Shown here: positions 41,281 through 49,266 of the stretch, piece by piece | Numbering within the stretch: position 1 is the first letter of the stretch | How the letters are laid out: each line of letters starts with the position of its first letter | NCBI GenBank assembly: GCA_001298545.1 | Contig: LJCX01000018.1 | Span: 1-64,000, forward strand | Length of the DNA: 64,000 nucleotides | Source of the DNA: Actinobacteria bacterium OV320 | GTDB taxonomy: Bacteria; Actinomycetota; Actinomycetes; Streptomycetales; Streptomycetaceae | Direction: 5' to 3' | Translations under genes and position numbers: made by a program | Notes under the pieces: generated by a model | Told to the model about the DNA's origin: nothing | The model's database searches: none | Seen by the model: the letters and a program-made list of their open reading frames with translations, nothing else

Positions 41281-42437
41281 TGGCCAGCCGTAACGACTTC
41301 GACGACTTCTTCGGCGACGACGAGGAGACCGCAGTCGCCGACACCCGGGCGGACGGACGCCTCTACCGGGTGCCTATCTCTCGCATTGCGCCGAACCTGG
41401 TCAACCCGCGGAAGGACTTCGGGACCGCGGACCAGCTCATTGATCTCGGCAAGAGCCTGGCCCGCCGTCAGAACCAGCCCTGCCCCGTCGTCAGCCGCAA
41501 CGCCTACCTGAAGCTGTGGCCCGAGCCTGAGGACCGCCTTAAGGACGTCGACTACGTCCTCGTGTCCGGCGAGCGCCGGTACCGGGCGGCCACCGCTGTC
41601 GGCCTGGCCACACTGGATTGCGTCGCCAACGACGACTTCGCCAGCGACCGGCGCACGTTCATGGAGGCCGTGGTCTCCGAGAACGTCGACCGGCAGAACT
41701 TCGACCCCGTCGAAGAAGCCTACGCCGTCCAGGCCCTGGTGGCGGAGTTCGGCACCAACCGGGCCGTCGCCCAGCACTTCGAGCGCGCCGACGGATGGGT
41801 CACCCAACGCATCCTCCTCACCAACCTGGCCCCTGAAGTACAGGACCTGGTGCGGAAGAAGACTCTCCCGCTCGAGGCGGCTCGAACCTTGGGCAAGCTG
41901 GCCCGGGATAAAGACTGGGCTGCCCGCGACCAGCTGGAGTGGTGGGAGGGCGAGCAGGAACGGCGTGCGGCCGCGTCTGCGGCCCGCTCGGCTGCACGCC
42001 GCGCCGGCAGCCAGGAGCCGGTGCCGATGCGCCAGCCAGCTCCGGAACCTCTTCCAGCGGTGCCGGGGGCCACCGGTCCGGGGACGCCGAGTTTTACGGC
42101 CGTAAAACCGTCGGTGCCCTCCAGCAACGAAACGGCCCCCGCCCTCGAGAACGATGCGCCCGGGCCCGCCGCGGTTCACGCTCCGCGGGAACCCGCCCTC
42201 GCACCGGTCCCGGCGGCAGTGGCTGAAGCAGAGAGGGTGGTGCCGGAGCAGCCCGGCCCAGTGACCCCGGAACAGACGGCGGCTGACGACCGGAAGCCGG
42301 CGAAGCCCTTCCCATACGACGACGGCCTGTTCGCGGGACAGCTGGTCGTGCACAAGATGGATCTGGCTGAGGTCGCCAAGATGTACGAGGTTCTCGGCCT
42401 GCATCTGAAGAAACACGAAGCTTCCTCTTCCGTGTGA
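41277..42437 (+). CDS. parB: ParB/Spo0J-like partition protein
   Basis: A 386-residue protein starting at ATG overlapping the parA stop. The N-terminal ParB/sulfiredoxin-type domain is at residues ~25-130 (YRVPISRIAPNLVNPRKDFG; VLVSGERRYRAATAV, the GERR CTP-binding box). A HTH domain follows (residues ~145-200: VQALVAEFGTNRAVAQHFER, then ADGWVTQRILLTNL). The C-terminal ~150 residues are proline-rich with a helical dimer end. A parS-like site lies within the gene at codon ~272. It should nucleate on that site and the one before parA. Confidence 0.85.
   Translation: MMASRNDFDDFFGDDEETAVADTRADGRLYRVPISRIAPNLVNPRKDFGTADQLIDLGKSLARRQNQPCPVVSRNAYLKLWPEPEDRLKDVDYVLVSGERRYRAATAVGLATLDCVANDDFASDRRTFMEAVVSENVDRQNFDPVEEAYAVQALVAEFGTNRAVAQHFERADGWVTQRILLTNLAPEVQDLVRKKTLPLEAARTLGKLARDKDWAARDQLEWWEGEQERRAAASAARSAARRAGSQEPVPMRQPAPEPLPAVPGATGPGTPSFTAVKPSVPSSNETAPALENDAPGPAAVHAPREPALAPVPAAVAEAERVVPEQPGPVTPEQTAADDRKPAKPFPYDDGLFAGQLVVHKMDLAEVAKMYEVLGLHLKKHEASSSV
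42091..42108. repeat. parS-like palindrome, copy 2
   Basis: GTTTTACGGCCGTAAAAC lies within the parB coding sequence. It is the same 18-bp palindrome as at 40424-40441. Within the parB reading frame it encodes FTAVKP-like residues in a non-conserved linker, so it is free to be kept for DNA function. Confidence 0.75.
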
Positions 42438-42449
42438 CCTGTCGACCCG

Positions 42450-42490
42450 GCCCCGCTCGTACGGCATGCAGCCGCTCGGGCGGGGCTTTC
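42450..42490 (+). terminator. Terminator after parB
   Basis: GCCCCGC (42450-42456) pairs with GCGGGGC (42480-42486), followed by TTTC. A second inner pairing is possible. It starts 12 bases past the parB stop and should end the parAB transcript. Confidence 0.7.
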
Positions 42491-43159
42491 GCGTGCAGGA
42501 CGGCCTCACCTGCGACGTTGAACGTCGGTCAGTTTTGGGGCGGGTTGCCGGGGTTTCGTATCGCCCAAGAGAGTGATCCACCCGCAGAGGTCTTCACAGC
42601 ACATACGTGCACGTGAACGGATTGGGGCGCTGCCGGCTCTGGGGAGTCGGCGGACGTACGGCCGGGAACGGTACGCGCGTGGATCGCAGCCCACACTGGG
42701 CGTTCCCGGCCCGCGCGCCACCCCCCACACCTCCGGCCCACCCGTCCGCCACCCCAACCCGAATTGGCGGGGGATAGCGTCTGTCCGCGTGGTGAGTTCC
42801 CGGACTAGACTCCCGTCATCGAGCGGGCCTGTGCCTGTGAGGTCTCGAGGCCCTTCCCGGGGCCAGGAGTGCGGTTGTCGGCAACCATCCACCCTCCAGG
42901 ACAACGGGAGGGGCCCACCCCCGCACTGCCGTCACCGACCGCACACATTCGGCCTACACGCCGTCAGGCTATGGCCAAATCAGTTAAGACTTCGCGTCAA
43001 GAGCGCACTTTTCGTTCCGACACGCCCGCCCAAGGTGCCACAGTGGCATCCCGCACTAGTGGACTGGCAGCCAGACTGTGCGGGAATGAGGGCCCGGTAC
43101 TGCGAATACCAGGCTGCGAGAACCTTCCCTATATCTGCCGGAGGAGCGGAGACGCCCCG
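42491..43159. other. Long non-coding stretch after parAB
   Basis: About 670 bases with open frames on several strands but no convincing gene. The left part is GC-rich. Within 42950-43060 there is a lower-GC run (CAAATCAGTTAAGACTTCG). Possible signals are TTGAACGTCGGTCA near 42513 and TAGACT near 42805, but no full promoter can be supported. It may hold a promoter for the gene at 43160 or a further replication element. Confidence 0.4.
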
Positions 43160-43522
43160 ATGTCCGCAGAACCCGTACGAACAACCGAGCCCGAGCCGGC
43201 CGCCGTCCCGGCTACGGTCCTCGCCTTCAAGCGCCCCCGCCATTCGAGCAGGGAGCCACGCGTGCCGATACAACCCGGACCCGACGCCGGCGCCGACCTC
43301 ACCCCGGAGCAGCGGCTGGCCGCCACCGTGGAAGCCGCGTTCGCCCGGCAGGGACGAAGTCTCACCGACGAGGGCACAGCCTTGGACTTCACCATCACCC
43401 TCGGCATCGTTATCACCCTGCTCAACGGGGCCCGGGACCAGAACCACCTGGGGGAGGAGGAGTTCGACCGGCTGAACGGGATGGTGCAAGGGGTGCTCAC
43501 CGTTCCCCGCCTCCTGGCCTGA
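43160..43522 (+). CDS. Hypothetical protein
   Basis: A 120-residue protein from ATG 43160 behind GGAGGAGCGGAG. The first 50 residues are Pro/Ala/Glu-rich and disordered; the rest is a compact helical domain (EQRLAATVEAAFARQGRSLT, DFTITLGIVITLLNGARDQN). The domain has a single hydrophobic helix rather than a membrane anchor. Possibly a small regulator; not recognised. Confidence 0.55.
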   Translation: MSAEPVRTTEPEPAAVPATVLAFKRPRHSSREPRVPIQPGPDAGADLTPEQRLAATVEAAFARQGRSLTDEGTALDFTITLGIVITLLNGARDQNHLGEEEFDRLNGMVQGVLTVPRLLA

Positions 43523-43754
43523 ATGTCCCAGTACTCCGGGTAACCGCAGACCTTCACAAAGGTTGTCAAACGGTAACAGTGCACACGGCCTGTTGATCGT
43601 TTGCGACAGTCTGTTCAACCCCCGCCCCATCCGTGGCACGATGGGGCGTCCGGACACACCCGGAGGAACTACTTCCGGCCACCCCGGCGCGCGCCCCGCA
43701 CACGCTACGGACCCCCCGCGCCCCCAGGGCAGGCCACTCAGGGACGGGGACACC

Positions 43755-44294
43755 ATGGGCCAAGACACCGCCGGAGCCGCCGCACGCGCCTTCCGCCTCC
43801 TCAACAGCCCTGCACTCCGACAGCCCACCCGCAACGCCCCCGCCGAACGCCGTACCACCAGCACAACACCCGCCGCACCCCTCGACCTCGGCCTCCTCGA
43901 CTACCTCAACGCCCACGTCGACGAGGTAATCACCCACACCCGCGCCGCCGCCGGCGAGCCCGGCCCGGTACCCCGCCAGCGCGCCGACATCTACGACTGG
44001 TGCGAACAGGTCATCCCCACCACCGAGGAAGACCAGCAACTCCTCCTACGGACCATGCTCGAACGCCACCGCCTCGAACACGCCGTACGCCTGGGCGACT
44101 TCAACGCCATCCGCAAAGAGTTCTGCCCCGCATGCGGTTGCCTCGGACTCTTCTGGGAAGACGCAGCCCAGCGCGCCGCGTGCAGCAACAGGCGATGCCG
44201 AACCCCAGACGGCCTCACCCAACGCTGGACACTCGCCCGGCTCGCCGCACAAAAGGCAGGCGGCACAGAAAAGTGGCGCCGCAATGCAACCTGA
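43755..44294 (+). CDS. Zinc-binding hypothetical protein
   Basis: A 179-residue protein from ATG 43755 behind GGACGGGG. Residues ~85-165 form a conserved-looking domain: DIYDWCEQVIPTTEEDQQLL, then FCPACGCLGLFW and a second Cys pair CSNRRCRTPDG, a zinc-ribbon arrangement ending in QRWTLARLAA. Similar proteins occur in many Streptomyces phages and mobile elements with unknown function. The N-terminal 60 residues are low complexity. Confidence 0.65.
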   Translation: MGQDTAGAAARAFRLLNSPALRQPTRNAPAERRTTSTTPAAPLDLGLLDYLNAHVDEVITHTRAAAGEPGPVPRQRADIYDWCEQVIPTTEEDQQLLLRTMLERHRLEHAVRLGDFNAIRKEFCPACGCLGLFWEDAAQRAACSNRRCRTPDGLTQRWTLARLAAQKAGGTEKWRRNAT

Positions 44295-44349
44295 CCGCCA
44301 CCCCGACGGTCTACACAGCACCACAACAGCACACGCCCGTCCCCGCACC

Positions 44350-44367
44350 CGGATGACCCGTCATCCG
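44350..44367. promoter_or_regulatory. Palindrome before HTH gene
   Basis: CGGATGAC-CC-GTCATCCG is a perfect 8-bp inverted repeat, 53 bases before the TTG start of a small HTH gene. A two-base centre suits a protein operator better than an RNA hairpin. It could be an autoregulatory site. Confidence 0.45.
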
Positions 44368-44420
44368 CCCGTATCGGCTGCTGGAGCTGCGAACTGTAGC
44401 CGCCGTCATGGGAGGCCGAC

Positions 44421-44669
44421 TTGGCCGCAACGCACTACAGCCCGCTCCCCGTTGAGATCGACGACCCCGTCACCTACGAAGAGGCCTCCGCCCTCCTGGC
44501 CCAGACCGGCCACCGCGCGCCCGTGAACACGCTGCGCCGGTGGGTGAAGGAAGCCGGCCTGGCCACGGTGAAGTCCGGCCGCGCGGTGTACGTGTCCTGG
44601 ACGGACATCCTCGAGATCCACCGGGACCGGACCGCGGTGAAGCTGAGAGCGTCCTCGAACTGGCCCTGA
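44421..44669 (+). CDS. Small MerR/excisionase-like HTH protein
   Basis: An 82-residue protein beginning at TTG behind GGGAGGCC. Residues ~17-70 are a winged HTH: VTYEEASALLAQTGHRAPVN, TLRRWVKEAGLATV and a wing KSGRAVYVSWTDILEI. It resembles DNA-binding excisionase or phage helix-turn-helix domains. The promoter class at 44750 lies just downstream, so this protein could regulate it. The uncommon TTG start may keep levels low. Confidence 0.7.
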   Translation: MAATHYSPLPVEIDDPVTYEEASALLAQTGHRAPVNTLRRWVKEAGLATVKSGRAVYVSWTDILEIHRDRTAVKLRASSNWP

Positions 44670-44700
44670 CGCCGGCGTTGACGGCCACCCCCCTGATGAA

Positions 44701-44728
44701 GCCCTGACCCTCCGGTCGGGGCTTTCTT
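44701..44728 (+). terminator. Intrinsic terminator
   Basis: AGCCCTGACC (44701-44710), loop CTCC, GGTCGGGGCT (44715-44724), then TTCTT. A 10-bp stem with one G-U pair and a T-rich end. It ends the HTH transcript and insulates the next promoter. Confidence 0.8.
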
Positions 44729-44746
44729 CATGCCCTCACACCCAAC

Positions 44747-44778
44747 CCATTGCGACGCCATGGAATATGGGTTACGTT
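44747..44778 (+). promoter_or_regulatory. Promoter/operator, shared-spacer class
   Basis: TTGCGA (44750-44755), 17-base spacer with ATGGAATATGG, TACGTT (44773-44778). CCATTGC-GAC-GCCATGG (44747-44763) is a near-perfect palindrome over the -35. Predicted start is about 60 bases before the ATG at 44847. It drives the run of genes from 44847 to about 51.4 kb. Confidence 0.8.
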
Positions 44779-44846
44779 GGGAGTGTTGGAAACGCCACCC
44801 CACACCACGGGAAGCGCGCAACACCCACACCACCCCGGAGCCCTCC

Positions 44847-45176
44847 ATGGCGCTGATGACGCACGCCCACAACCAGGCCCAAGCCAACTACTACGACATG
44901 GGCACGGCCGACCAGGAACGCTTCGACGAAATGATGGAACTCGCCGACGTCCGCGCCGAAAACAGCGTCTTCCTGGCCCTCATGGTCGCCGCAGCCCAGA
45001 TCGCCGGACTCCGCATCAACTACACCCAGGAGATCCGCCGCTGCGCCTGCTCCTGCTGGTGCCCCGTCATCTTCGACCCCCACGGGCCCGACGCGCACTG
45101 CATCGAAACCGACGAGTACAACCTCGGCCGCCACCAGTGCCCCCGCTGCGCCGACGACCACCGCGAAACCGCCTAA
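44847..45176 (+). CDS. Hypothetical protein with Cys cluster
   Basis: A 109-residue protein from ATG 44847 with CGGAG at good spacing. It is the first gene of a long rightward unit. The helical N-terminus (MGTADQERFDEMMELADVR) is followed by a Cys-rich end (IRRCACSCWCPVIFDPHGPD, then QCPRCADDH) that may bind zinc. Unknown function. Confidence 0.6.
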   Translation: MALMTHAHNQAQANYYDMGTADQERFDEMMELADVRAENSVFLALMVAAAQIAGLRINYTQEIRRCACSCWCPVIFDPHGPDAHCIETDEYNLGRHQCPRCADDHRETA

Positions 45177-45263
45177 CCCACACCCCAGACACCCCGGTCG
45201 CGTGACGACACGGCTCTGCGCGGCCGGGTGACAGACCACCAGCACAACCACAGGGGAGACCCC

Positions 45264-45590
45264 ATGCACGCCACCTCACGCCCCACCCGCATCACCCCCC
45301 AAGCCGCAGCCCAAGCCGCAGCCGACTACCTCGGTCTCCCCACCGCCCGCCTCACCACCCACAACGACGCCGCCCACATCTTCACCGCCGACATGCACCA
45401 CCTCACCGCCTGGTACCGCGCCCTCGGAGGCACCGTCACCCGCGAACGAGCCGGCCTCGGCGTCACCCTCTGGACCCTCCGCACCCACACCGAACCCCGC
45501 AACGACGGAACCCACACCCCCATCCTCATCCACTGCCTGGCCCTCACCACCGAGGACATCGACCCCACCCTCACCAACGCCGCCGCCTGA
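45264..45590 (+). CDS. Hypothetical protein
   Basis: A 108-residue protein from ATG 45264 behind AGGGGAG. It has an N-terminal helix (ITPQAAAQAAADYLGLP) and a beta-rich half (AAHIFTADMHHLTAWYRALG, GVTLWTLRTHTEP). No catalytic residues stand out. Part of the accessory array. Confidence 0.6.
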   Translation: MHATSRPTRITPQAAAQAAADYLGLPTARLTTHNDAAHIFTADMHHLTAWYRALGGTVTRERAGLGVTLWTLRTHTEPRNDGTHTPILIHCLALTTEDIDPTLTNAAA

Positions 45591-45607
45591 CACCCCGGAG
45601 CCCCGAC

Positions 45608-45898
45608 ATGAGCCTCATGACCACGGCCCCCGCCGTCAGCCCCTTCGCCAACGACCCCTTCTACTCCATGGGCATCGCCGACGCCTACGACGAACACCAG
45701 GCAGGCGAAAGCGTCGACACCCTCAAGCAGCGCGCCGCCGACATGCTCGAAGCCGACACCCGCGGCCAGATCCCCGCAGAGCTCTACCGCATCGGCTACG
45801 CCACAGCCATCGCTGGCCTCCTCAACTTTCACATTGCCACCGTCAACGCCCAAGCCGACGTCGCCCACGACGACCACCACGAAAGGCGTGCAGCATGA
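45608..45898 (+). CDS. Hypothetical protein
   Basis: A 96-residue, mostly helical acidic protein. The phrase DPFYSMGIADAYDEHQAGES is like a helical repeat that also occurs in the protein at 44847 (NYYDMGTADQERFDEM), so both may derive from one family. It overlaps the next gene by four bases. Confidence 0.6.
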   Translation: MSLMTTAPAVSPFANDPFYSMGIADAYDEHQAGESVDTLKQRAADMLEADTRGQIPAELYRIGYATAIAGLLNFHIATVNAQADVAHDDHHERRAA

Positions 45899-46710
45899 CC
45901 GCGCCCAGCCTTCGATCCATCAGCTACGGGGGGGGCGTTCAGTCCACCGCGCTGCTCGTCCTCGCCGCGCAGCAGCGCATCGACTTTTCGTTGTTCCTCA
46001 TGGCTAACGTTGGCGACGACTCCGAAAACCCGGCCACTCTCCGGTACATCGAGGAGCACGCCCGCCCATTCGCCGCCGAGCACGGCATAGAGCTGGTCGT
46101 GCTGGATCGTGTGAAGCGAGACGGCAGCGTCGAGACCCTGATGGGCCGACTCACCCGGCCCGGCTCCCGCTCGCTACCGATCCCGATCCGCATGTCCAAC
46201 GGTGCGCCCGGCCAGCGTTCGTGTACGGCCGACTTCAAAATCAAGGTGATCGGCAAGGAACTGAAGCGGCGCGGGGCCACCGCGGCGGCCCCGGCAACGA
46301 TCGGGATCGGTATCTCGGTCGACGAGATCCACCGCGCGAACAACCGCAGGGTCGAACCTCACGAGGTCATCACGTACCCGCTCCTTGACCTTGGGCTCCG
46401 GCGAACCGACTGCGCCCGCATCATCCGCGACGCCGGCCTGCCCGTGCCGCCCAAGTCCAGCTGCTTCTTCTGCCCGTTCCACCGGCCGGAGACCTGGCAC
46501 GACCAGCGGCGCGACGAACCCGAGCTGTTCGAGAAGTCGTGCCAGCTCGAAGAACTCCTCAACAAACGGCGTGACGAGCTGGGCAAAGACCACGTCTACC
46601 TGACCCGCTTCAACCGGCCCTTGCGTGAGGCGATCCCCGACGGCGTCGACCTGCTGCCGATGTTCGACGAGGCGGACGGCCTCTGCGACAGCGGCTGGTG
46701 CATGACCTGA
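45895..46710 (+). CDS. PAPS-reductase-like adenine nucleotide alpha-hydrolase
   Basis: A 271-residue protein. Residues 8-18 read SYGGGVQSTAL, a PP-loop variant (SxGGxxSTAL) used to bind ATP. A later QRSCTADFKIKVIG and a Cys-rich motif CFFCPFHRPETWHDQ fit the PAPS-reductase or DndC-like group, which adenylate or move sulphur. DndC takes part in DNA phosphorothioation, but no DndB, D or E gene is here. It may modify a nucleotide or tRNA, or work with the host. Start ATG overlaps the previous stop. Confidence 0.75.
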   Translation: MTAPSLRSISYGGGVQSTALLVLAAQQRIDFSLFLMANVGDDSENPATLRYIEEHARPFAAEHGIELVVLDRVKRDGSVETLMGRLTRPGSRSLPIPIRMSNGAPGQRSCTADFKIKVIGKELKRRGATAAAPATIGIGISVDEIHRANNRRVEPHEVITYPLLDLGLRRTDCARIIRDAGLPVPPKSSCFFCPFHRPETWHDQRRDEPELFEKSCQLEELLNKRRDELGKDHVYLTRFNRPLREAIPDGVDLLPMFDEADGLCDSGWCMT

Positions 46711-46789
46711 CGATCCCCTGTCCACCCGGCCGAACCAGCACCGGAGCCCCACCGCACCACACCCCAGCCCCGCAGGACGGAGAACGACC

Positions 46790-47404
46790 ATGCCCCGCAC
46801 CCGGCCCCGCGCCGCCAAAGCCGCCCCCAAGCCGACCCCCAAGAAGACCACCCCCACCCCGGCCGCCGTCGACCTCCGCCACCTGCTCAAACCACGCCGC
46901 CGCCTCTTCACCGGCCCCATGGGCCCCAACGAGCAAGCCGCCATCCGCGCAGCCCTCGACACCGCCCGCGCAGCCCTCCCCATCCCCGTCCGCACCTGGA
47001 ACGGCTCCACCGCCAACCTCACCGACGGAACCCTCCTCACCCACAACCCCGGCCCCGACCGCCTCTTCACCGCCCACATCGCCTGCCGACACGGCGCCAT
47101 ACACGGCTACCCCATCACCACCCACACCGACCTCCGCGAAGCCCGCGCCCTCACCCACGCCTGCGAACGCCCCCACACCAACCCCACCGACGACGGCATG
47201 AACTGGGACAAGGCCATCACGGGCGGCGTCCACCCCGCACCCGCCCCCAAGCCCGGCGTCGTCGTCCAACTCCGCGAAGGCATACGCCGCGCCGCAGCCA
47301 CCAAAGCCGAAACCCAGCCCCTCACCCTCGCCGACATCGCTGAAGGCCTCGCCGCCCGCACCGCCGATGCCGAGACCGCGAAGGAACACCCCACCGATGC
47401 CTGA
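46790..47404 (+). CDS. Hypothetical protein
   Basis: A 204-residue protein from ATG 46790. The basic Lys/Pro-rich N-terminus (residues 1-25) looks nucleic-acid binding. A middle beta region (RTWNGSTANLTDGTLLTHNP) precedes a helical tail. It overlaps the next gene by eight bases. The family is unknown. Confidence 0.6.
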   Translation: MPRTRPRAAKAAPKPTPKKTTPTPAAVDLRHLLKPRRRLFTGPMGPNEQAAIRAALDTARAALPIPVRTWNGSTANLTDGTLLTHNPGPDRLFTAHIACRHGAIHGYPITTHTDLREARALTHACERPHTNPTDDGMNWDKAITGGVHPAPAPKPGVVVQLREGIRRAAATKAETQPLTLADIAEGLAARTADAETAKEHPTDA

Positions 47405-47687
47405 CCTCGAAGACCTCTACGCCGCACCCGCCGCCGACATCGGCCCCACCAGCCCCCGCGACGAACTCCTCACCGCGGCCGCCACACTCCGCACCCGCGA
47501 CGGATTCCTCAACGGACAACTCAGCCTCTGGTTCCTCGACACCGCCGAACTCCACGGCCCCGACGAGACCGGCCACTACTGCTGGCGCGACCGCGACACC
47601 TGGCCCTGCTTCGACGTCCAAGCCGCACAGAAAGTCGCCTTCGCCCTCGGCATCGGATCCGGGCCCTGGGGAGCCGTCCATGCCTGA
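47397..47687 (+). CDS. Hypothetical protein
   Basis: A 96-residue protein from ATG 47397. It contains DGFLNGQLSLWFLDTAELHG and a closing HYCWRDRDTWPCFDVQAAQK. The aromatic-rich end suggests a compact fold. It overlaps both neighbours by eight bases, a sign of tight coupling. Confidence 0.55.
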   Translation: MPDLEDLYAAPAADIGPTSPRDELLTAAATLRTRDGFLNGQLSLWFLDTAELHGPDETGHYCWRDRDTWPCFDVQAAQKVAFALGIGSGPWGAVHA

Positions 47688-47952
47688 GACCACCCCCGGC
47701 TACAGCGCAGCCCTCGGCGCCGCCGAACACCACGCCACCACCCAAAACCTCCGCGACCAGGCCTACACCACCCAACTCGCCCGGCAGCTCTACCAGCGCT
47801 ACCCAGACCTCCTCACCGCAGAAACAGACCTCGCCATCCTCCGCGCCCGCCTCGCCATCGTCACCACCTTCATCCAAAACCCCATCTACGACGCCACCAC
47901 CCGCCACGCCCTCGCCCAAGCCCTCAACCTCCCCACCCCGGAGAAGACGTGA
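47680..47952 (+). CDS. Small helical protein
   Basis: A 90-residue protein from ATG 47680. It is almost entirely helical with an amphipathic pattern (TTQLARQLYQRYPDLLTAET, LAILRARLAIVTTFIQNP). It may form a dimer. It overlaps the next gene by four bases. Unknown. Confidence 0.55.
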   Translation: MPETTPGYSAALGAAEHHATTQNLRDQAYTTQLARQLYQRYPDLLTAETDLAILRARLAIVTTFIQNPIYDATTRHALAQALNLPTPEKT

Positions 47953-48350
47953 CCCCCGACGACTACGGACACCTCTACGCCGAAGCCCACGACGAACCCG
48001 CCTTCTCCAACAGCGATGAAGGCTACGGCTGGATGGACGCCAACTGCGCCACCTGCATCCACGACAAGCCGGCCCGCCAAGGCCGCGACCACGAAGGATG
48101 CCCCCTCATCCTCATCACCCTCATGAGCAAGCGCCCCATCCAATTCCTCGACGGACCGCGAAGCCCCGAAGGCCTCTACAACATCGCCGACCAATATCGG
48201 TGCATCGAGTACCGGCACGAGAACGACGGACCCACCGACCCCCAACCCATCCCCGACCCGCCCGGACAACTCACCCTCCTGCCCCGAGAGGACTACCAGG
48301 GCCACCGCATGCTCACCCAGGCCCCGCAGGAAACGGCGGTACCCCGATGA
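47949..48350 (+). CDS. Hypothetical protein
   Basis: A 133-residue protein from GTG 47949. It has CATCIHDKPARQGRDHEGCPL, a Cys/His cluster that could hold zinc, and FLDGPRSPEGLYNIADQYRC. It is immediately upstream of RusA, with a four-base overlap, so it may belong to the recombination set. Confidence 0.55.
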   Translation: MTPDDYGHLYAEAHDEPAFSNSDEGYGWMDANCATCIHDKPARQGRDHEGCPLILITLMSKRPIQFLDGPRSPEGLYNIADQYRCIEYRHENDGPTDPQPIPDPPGQLTLLPREDYQGHRMLTQAPQETAVPR

Positions 48351-48820
48351 CCACCACCGTCCCCGAAACCGTTCACGGCAGCATCACCCGCCCCAAGTCC
48401 TGGCGCATCGCCCTCCCCGAAGGGACCTTCCTCCTCAACGACAACCAGCGACTCCACCACAGGCGCAAGGCCGAGTACATCGAACTCATCCGACGGGCCA
48501 GCGCAGTCGCCGCCCGAGCCGCCGAAATCCCCACCTTCGAACGCATCCACGTCTACTACGTCGTCCACCCCAAGCCCAGCGTCCGACGCCGCGACCCCGG
48601 CAACTGGTCCCCCACCGCCAAAGCCGCCATCGACGGCCTCGTCGACGCCCGCACCATCCCCGACGACAACTCCACACGCGTCCTCGGCGGAGACCCCCGA
48701 CTCGGCGACCCCGTCAAGGGATCCCAGTTCGTCCTGTGGATCACCGACCTCGACCAGATACACCCCGAACACCTCGCCCTCCTCAACCCGCCCACCGCCC
48801 TCCCGGGAGCCACCCGATGA
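48347..48820 (+). CDS. rusA: RusA-like Holliday junction resolvase
   Basis: A 157-residue protein with the RusA core: FLLNDNQRLHHRRKAEYIEL, then RIHVYYVVHPKPSVRRRDPG and GNWSPTAKAAIDGLVDARTI, followed by PDDNSTRVLGGD. Two Asp near DPGNW and in DGLVDA and a third in PDDNS match the metal-binding Asp set of RusA, which cuts four-way DNA junctions. The N-terminal start ATG overlaps the previous stop. It suits recombination with the annealing protein and SSB. Length is normal for the family. Confidence 0.85.
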   Translation: MTTTVPETVHGSITRPKSWRIALPEGTFLLNDNQRLHHRRKAEYIELIRRASAVAARAAEIPTFERIHVYYVVHPKPSVRRRDPGNWSPTAKAAIDGLVDARTIPDDNSTRVLGGDPRLGDPVKGSQFVLWITDLDQIHPEHLALLNPPTALPGATR

Positions 48821-49266
48821 CCACCATGACGCCCCCGACAGGCCGCGTAAGGAATTCCGCCGCGCCGGCCCGAGACTGGCGGTCCTACGCCACCTGCCGC
48901 GAGACCGACCCGGAACTCTTCTTCGCAATCGGCCCGCACTCCGCGAGGGAGATCGCGCAGGCGAAGCGTGTGTGTGTGGGCTGCCCGGTCCGGTCCGCAT
49001 GCCTGGAGTGGGCGCTGGACACCGGCCAGAACCACGGCGTGTGGGGCGGCCTGGACGAAGCCGAGCGCCGCCAGATAGCCCGGAACCCGTTCTCCCACCG
49101 TGCCGTGGCCCTGGCGAACCAGGAGTTCATCGAGGAGCAGTTGGCCGCGAAGGTGTCGTTGCGGCAGATCGCCGCCGAGTTGGGGATCGGGCATGCGGCG
49201 GTCCGGCACGCGGTCGCCGAGTTCCGCGCCAACCGTGAGGGCGTGGAGGAGGTGCAGGCGGCATGA
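48817..49266 (+). CDS. WhiB-family regulator
   Basis: A 149-residue protein. It contains Cys in YATCRETDPELFFAIG, then RVCVGCPVRSACLEWALDTG and the turn GVWGGLDEAERRQIARN, the full WhiB pattern of four cysteines and G-[VI]-W-G-G. Residues ~100-149 add a HTH-like tail (LAAKVSLRQIAAELGIGHAA). It is compact enough to act as a stand-alone regulator of late or host genes. Coupled by ATGA to the genes before and after. Confidence 0.9.
   Translation: MTTMTPPTGRVRNSAAPARDWRSYATCRETDPELFFAIGPHSAREIAQAKRVCVGCPVRSACLEWALDTGQNHGVWGGLDEAERRQIARNPFSHRAVALANQEFIEEQLAAKVSLRQIAAELGIGHAAVRHAVAEFRANREGVEEVQAA

Noticed and set aside
42573..43475. Long rightward frame over the gap after parB
   Set aside because: Composition is Pro/Arg/Ser-rich without domain pattern, and it overlaps the better-supported gene at 43160 in a different frame.
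43561..43620. CAAACG...CGTTTG inverted repeat with GTTGTC and GCGACA as an operator or promoter
   Set aside because: Arms are short and spacing large; no full -35/-10 pair fits before the gene at 43755.
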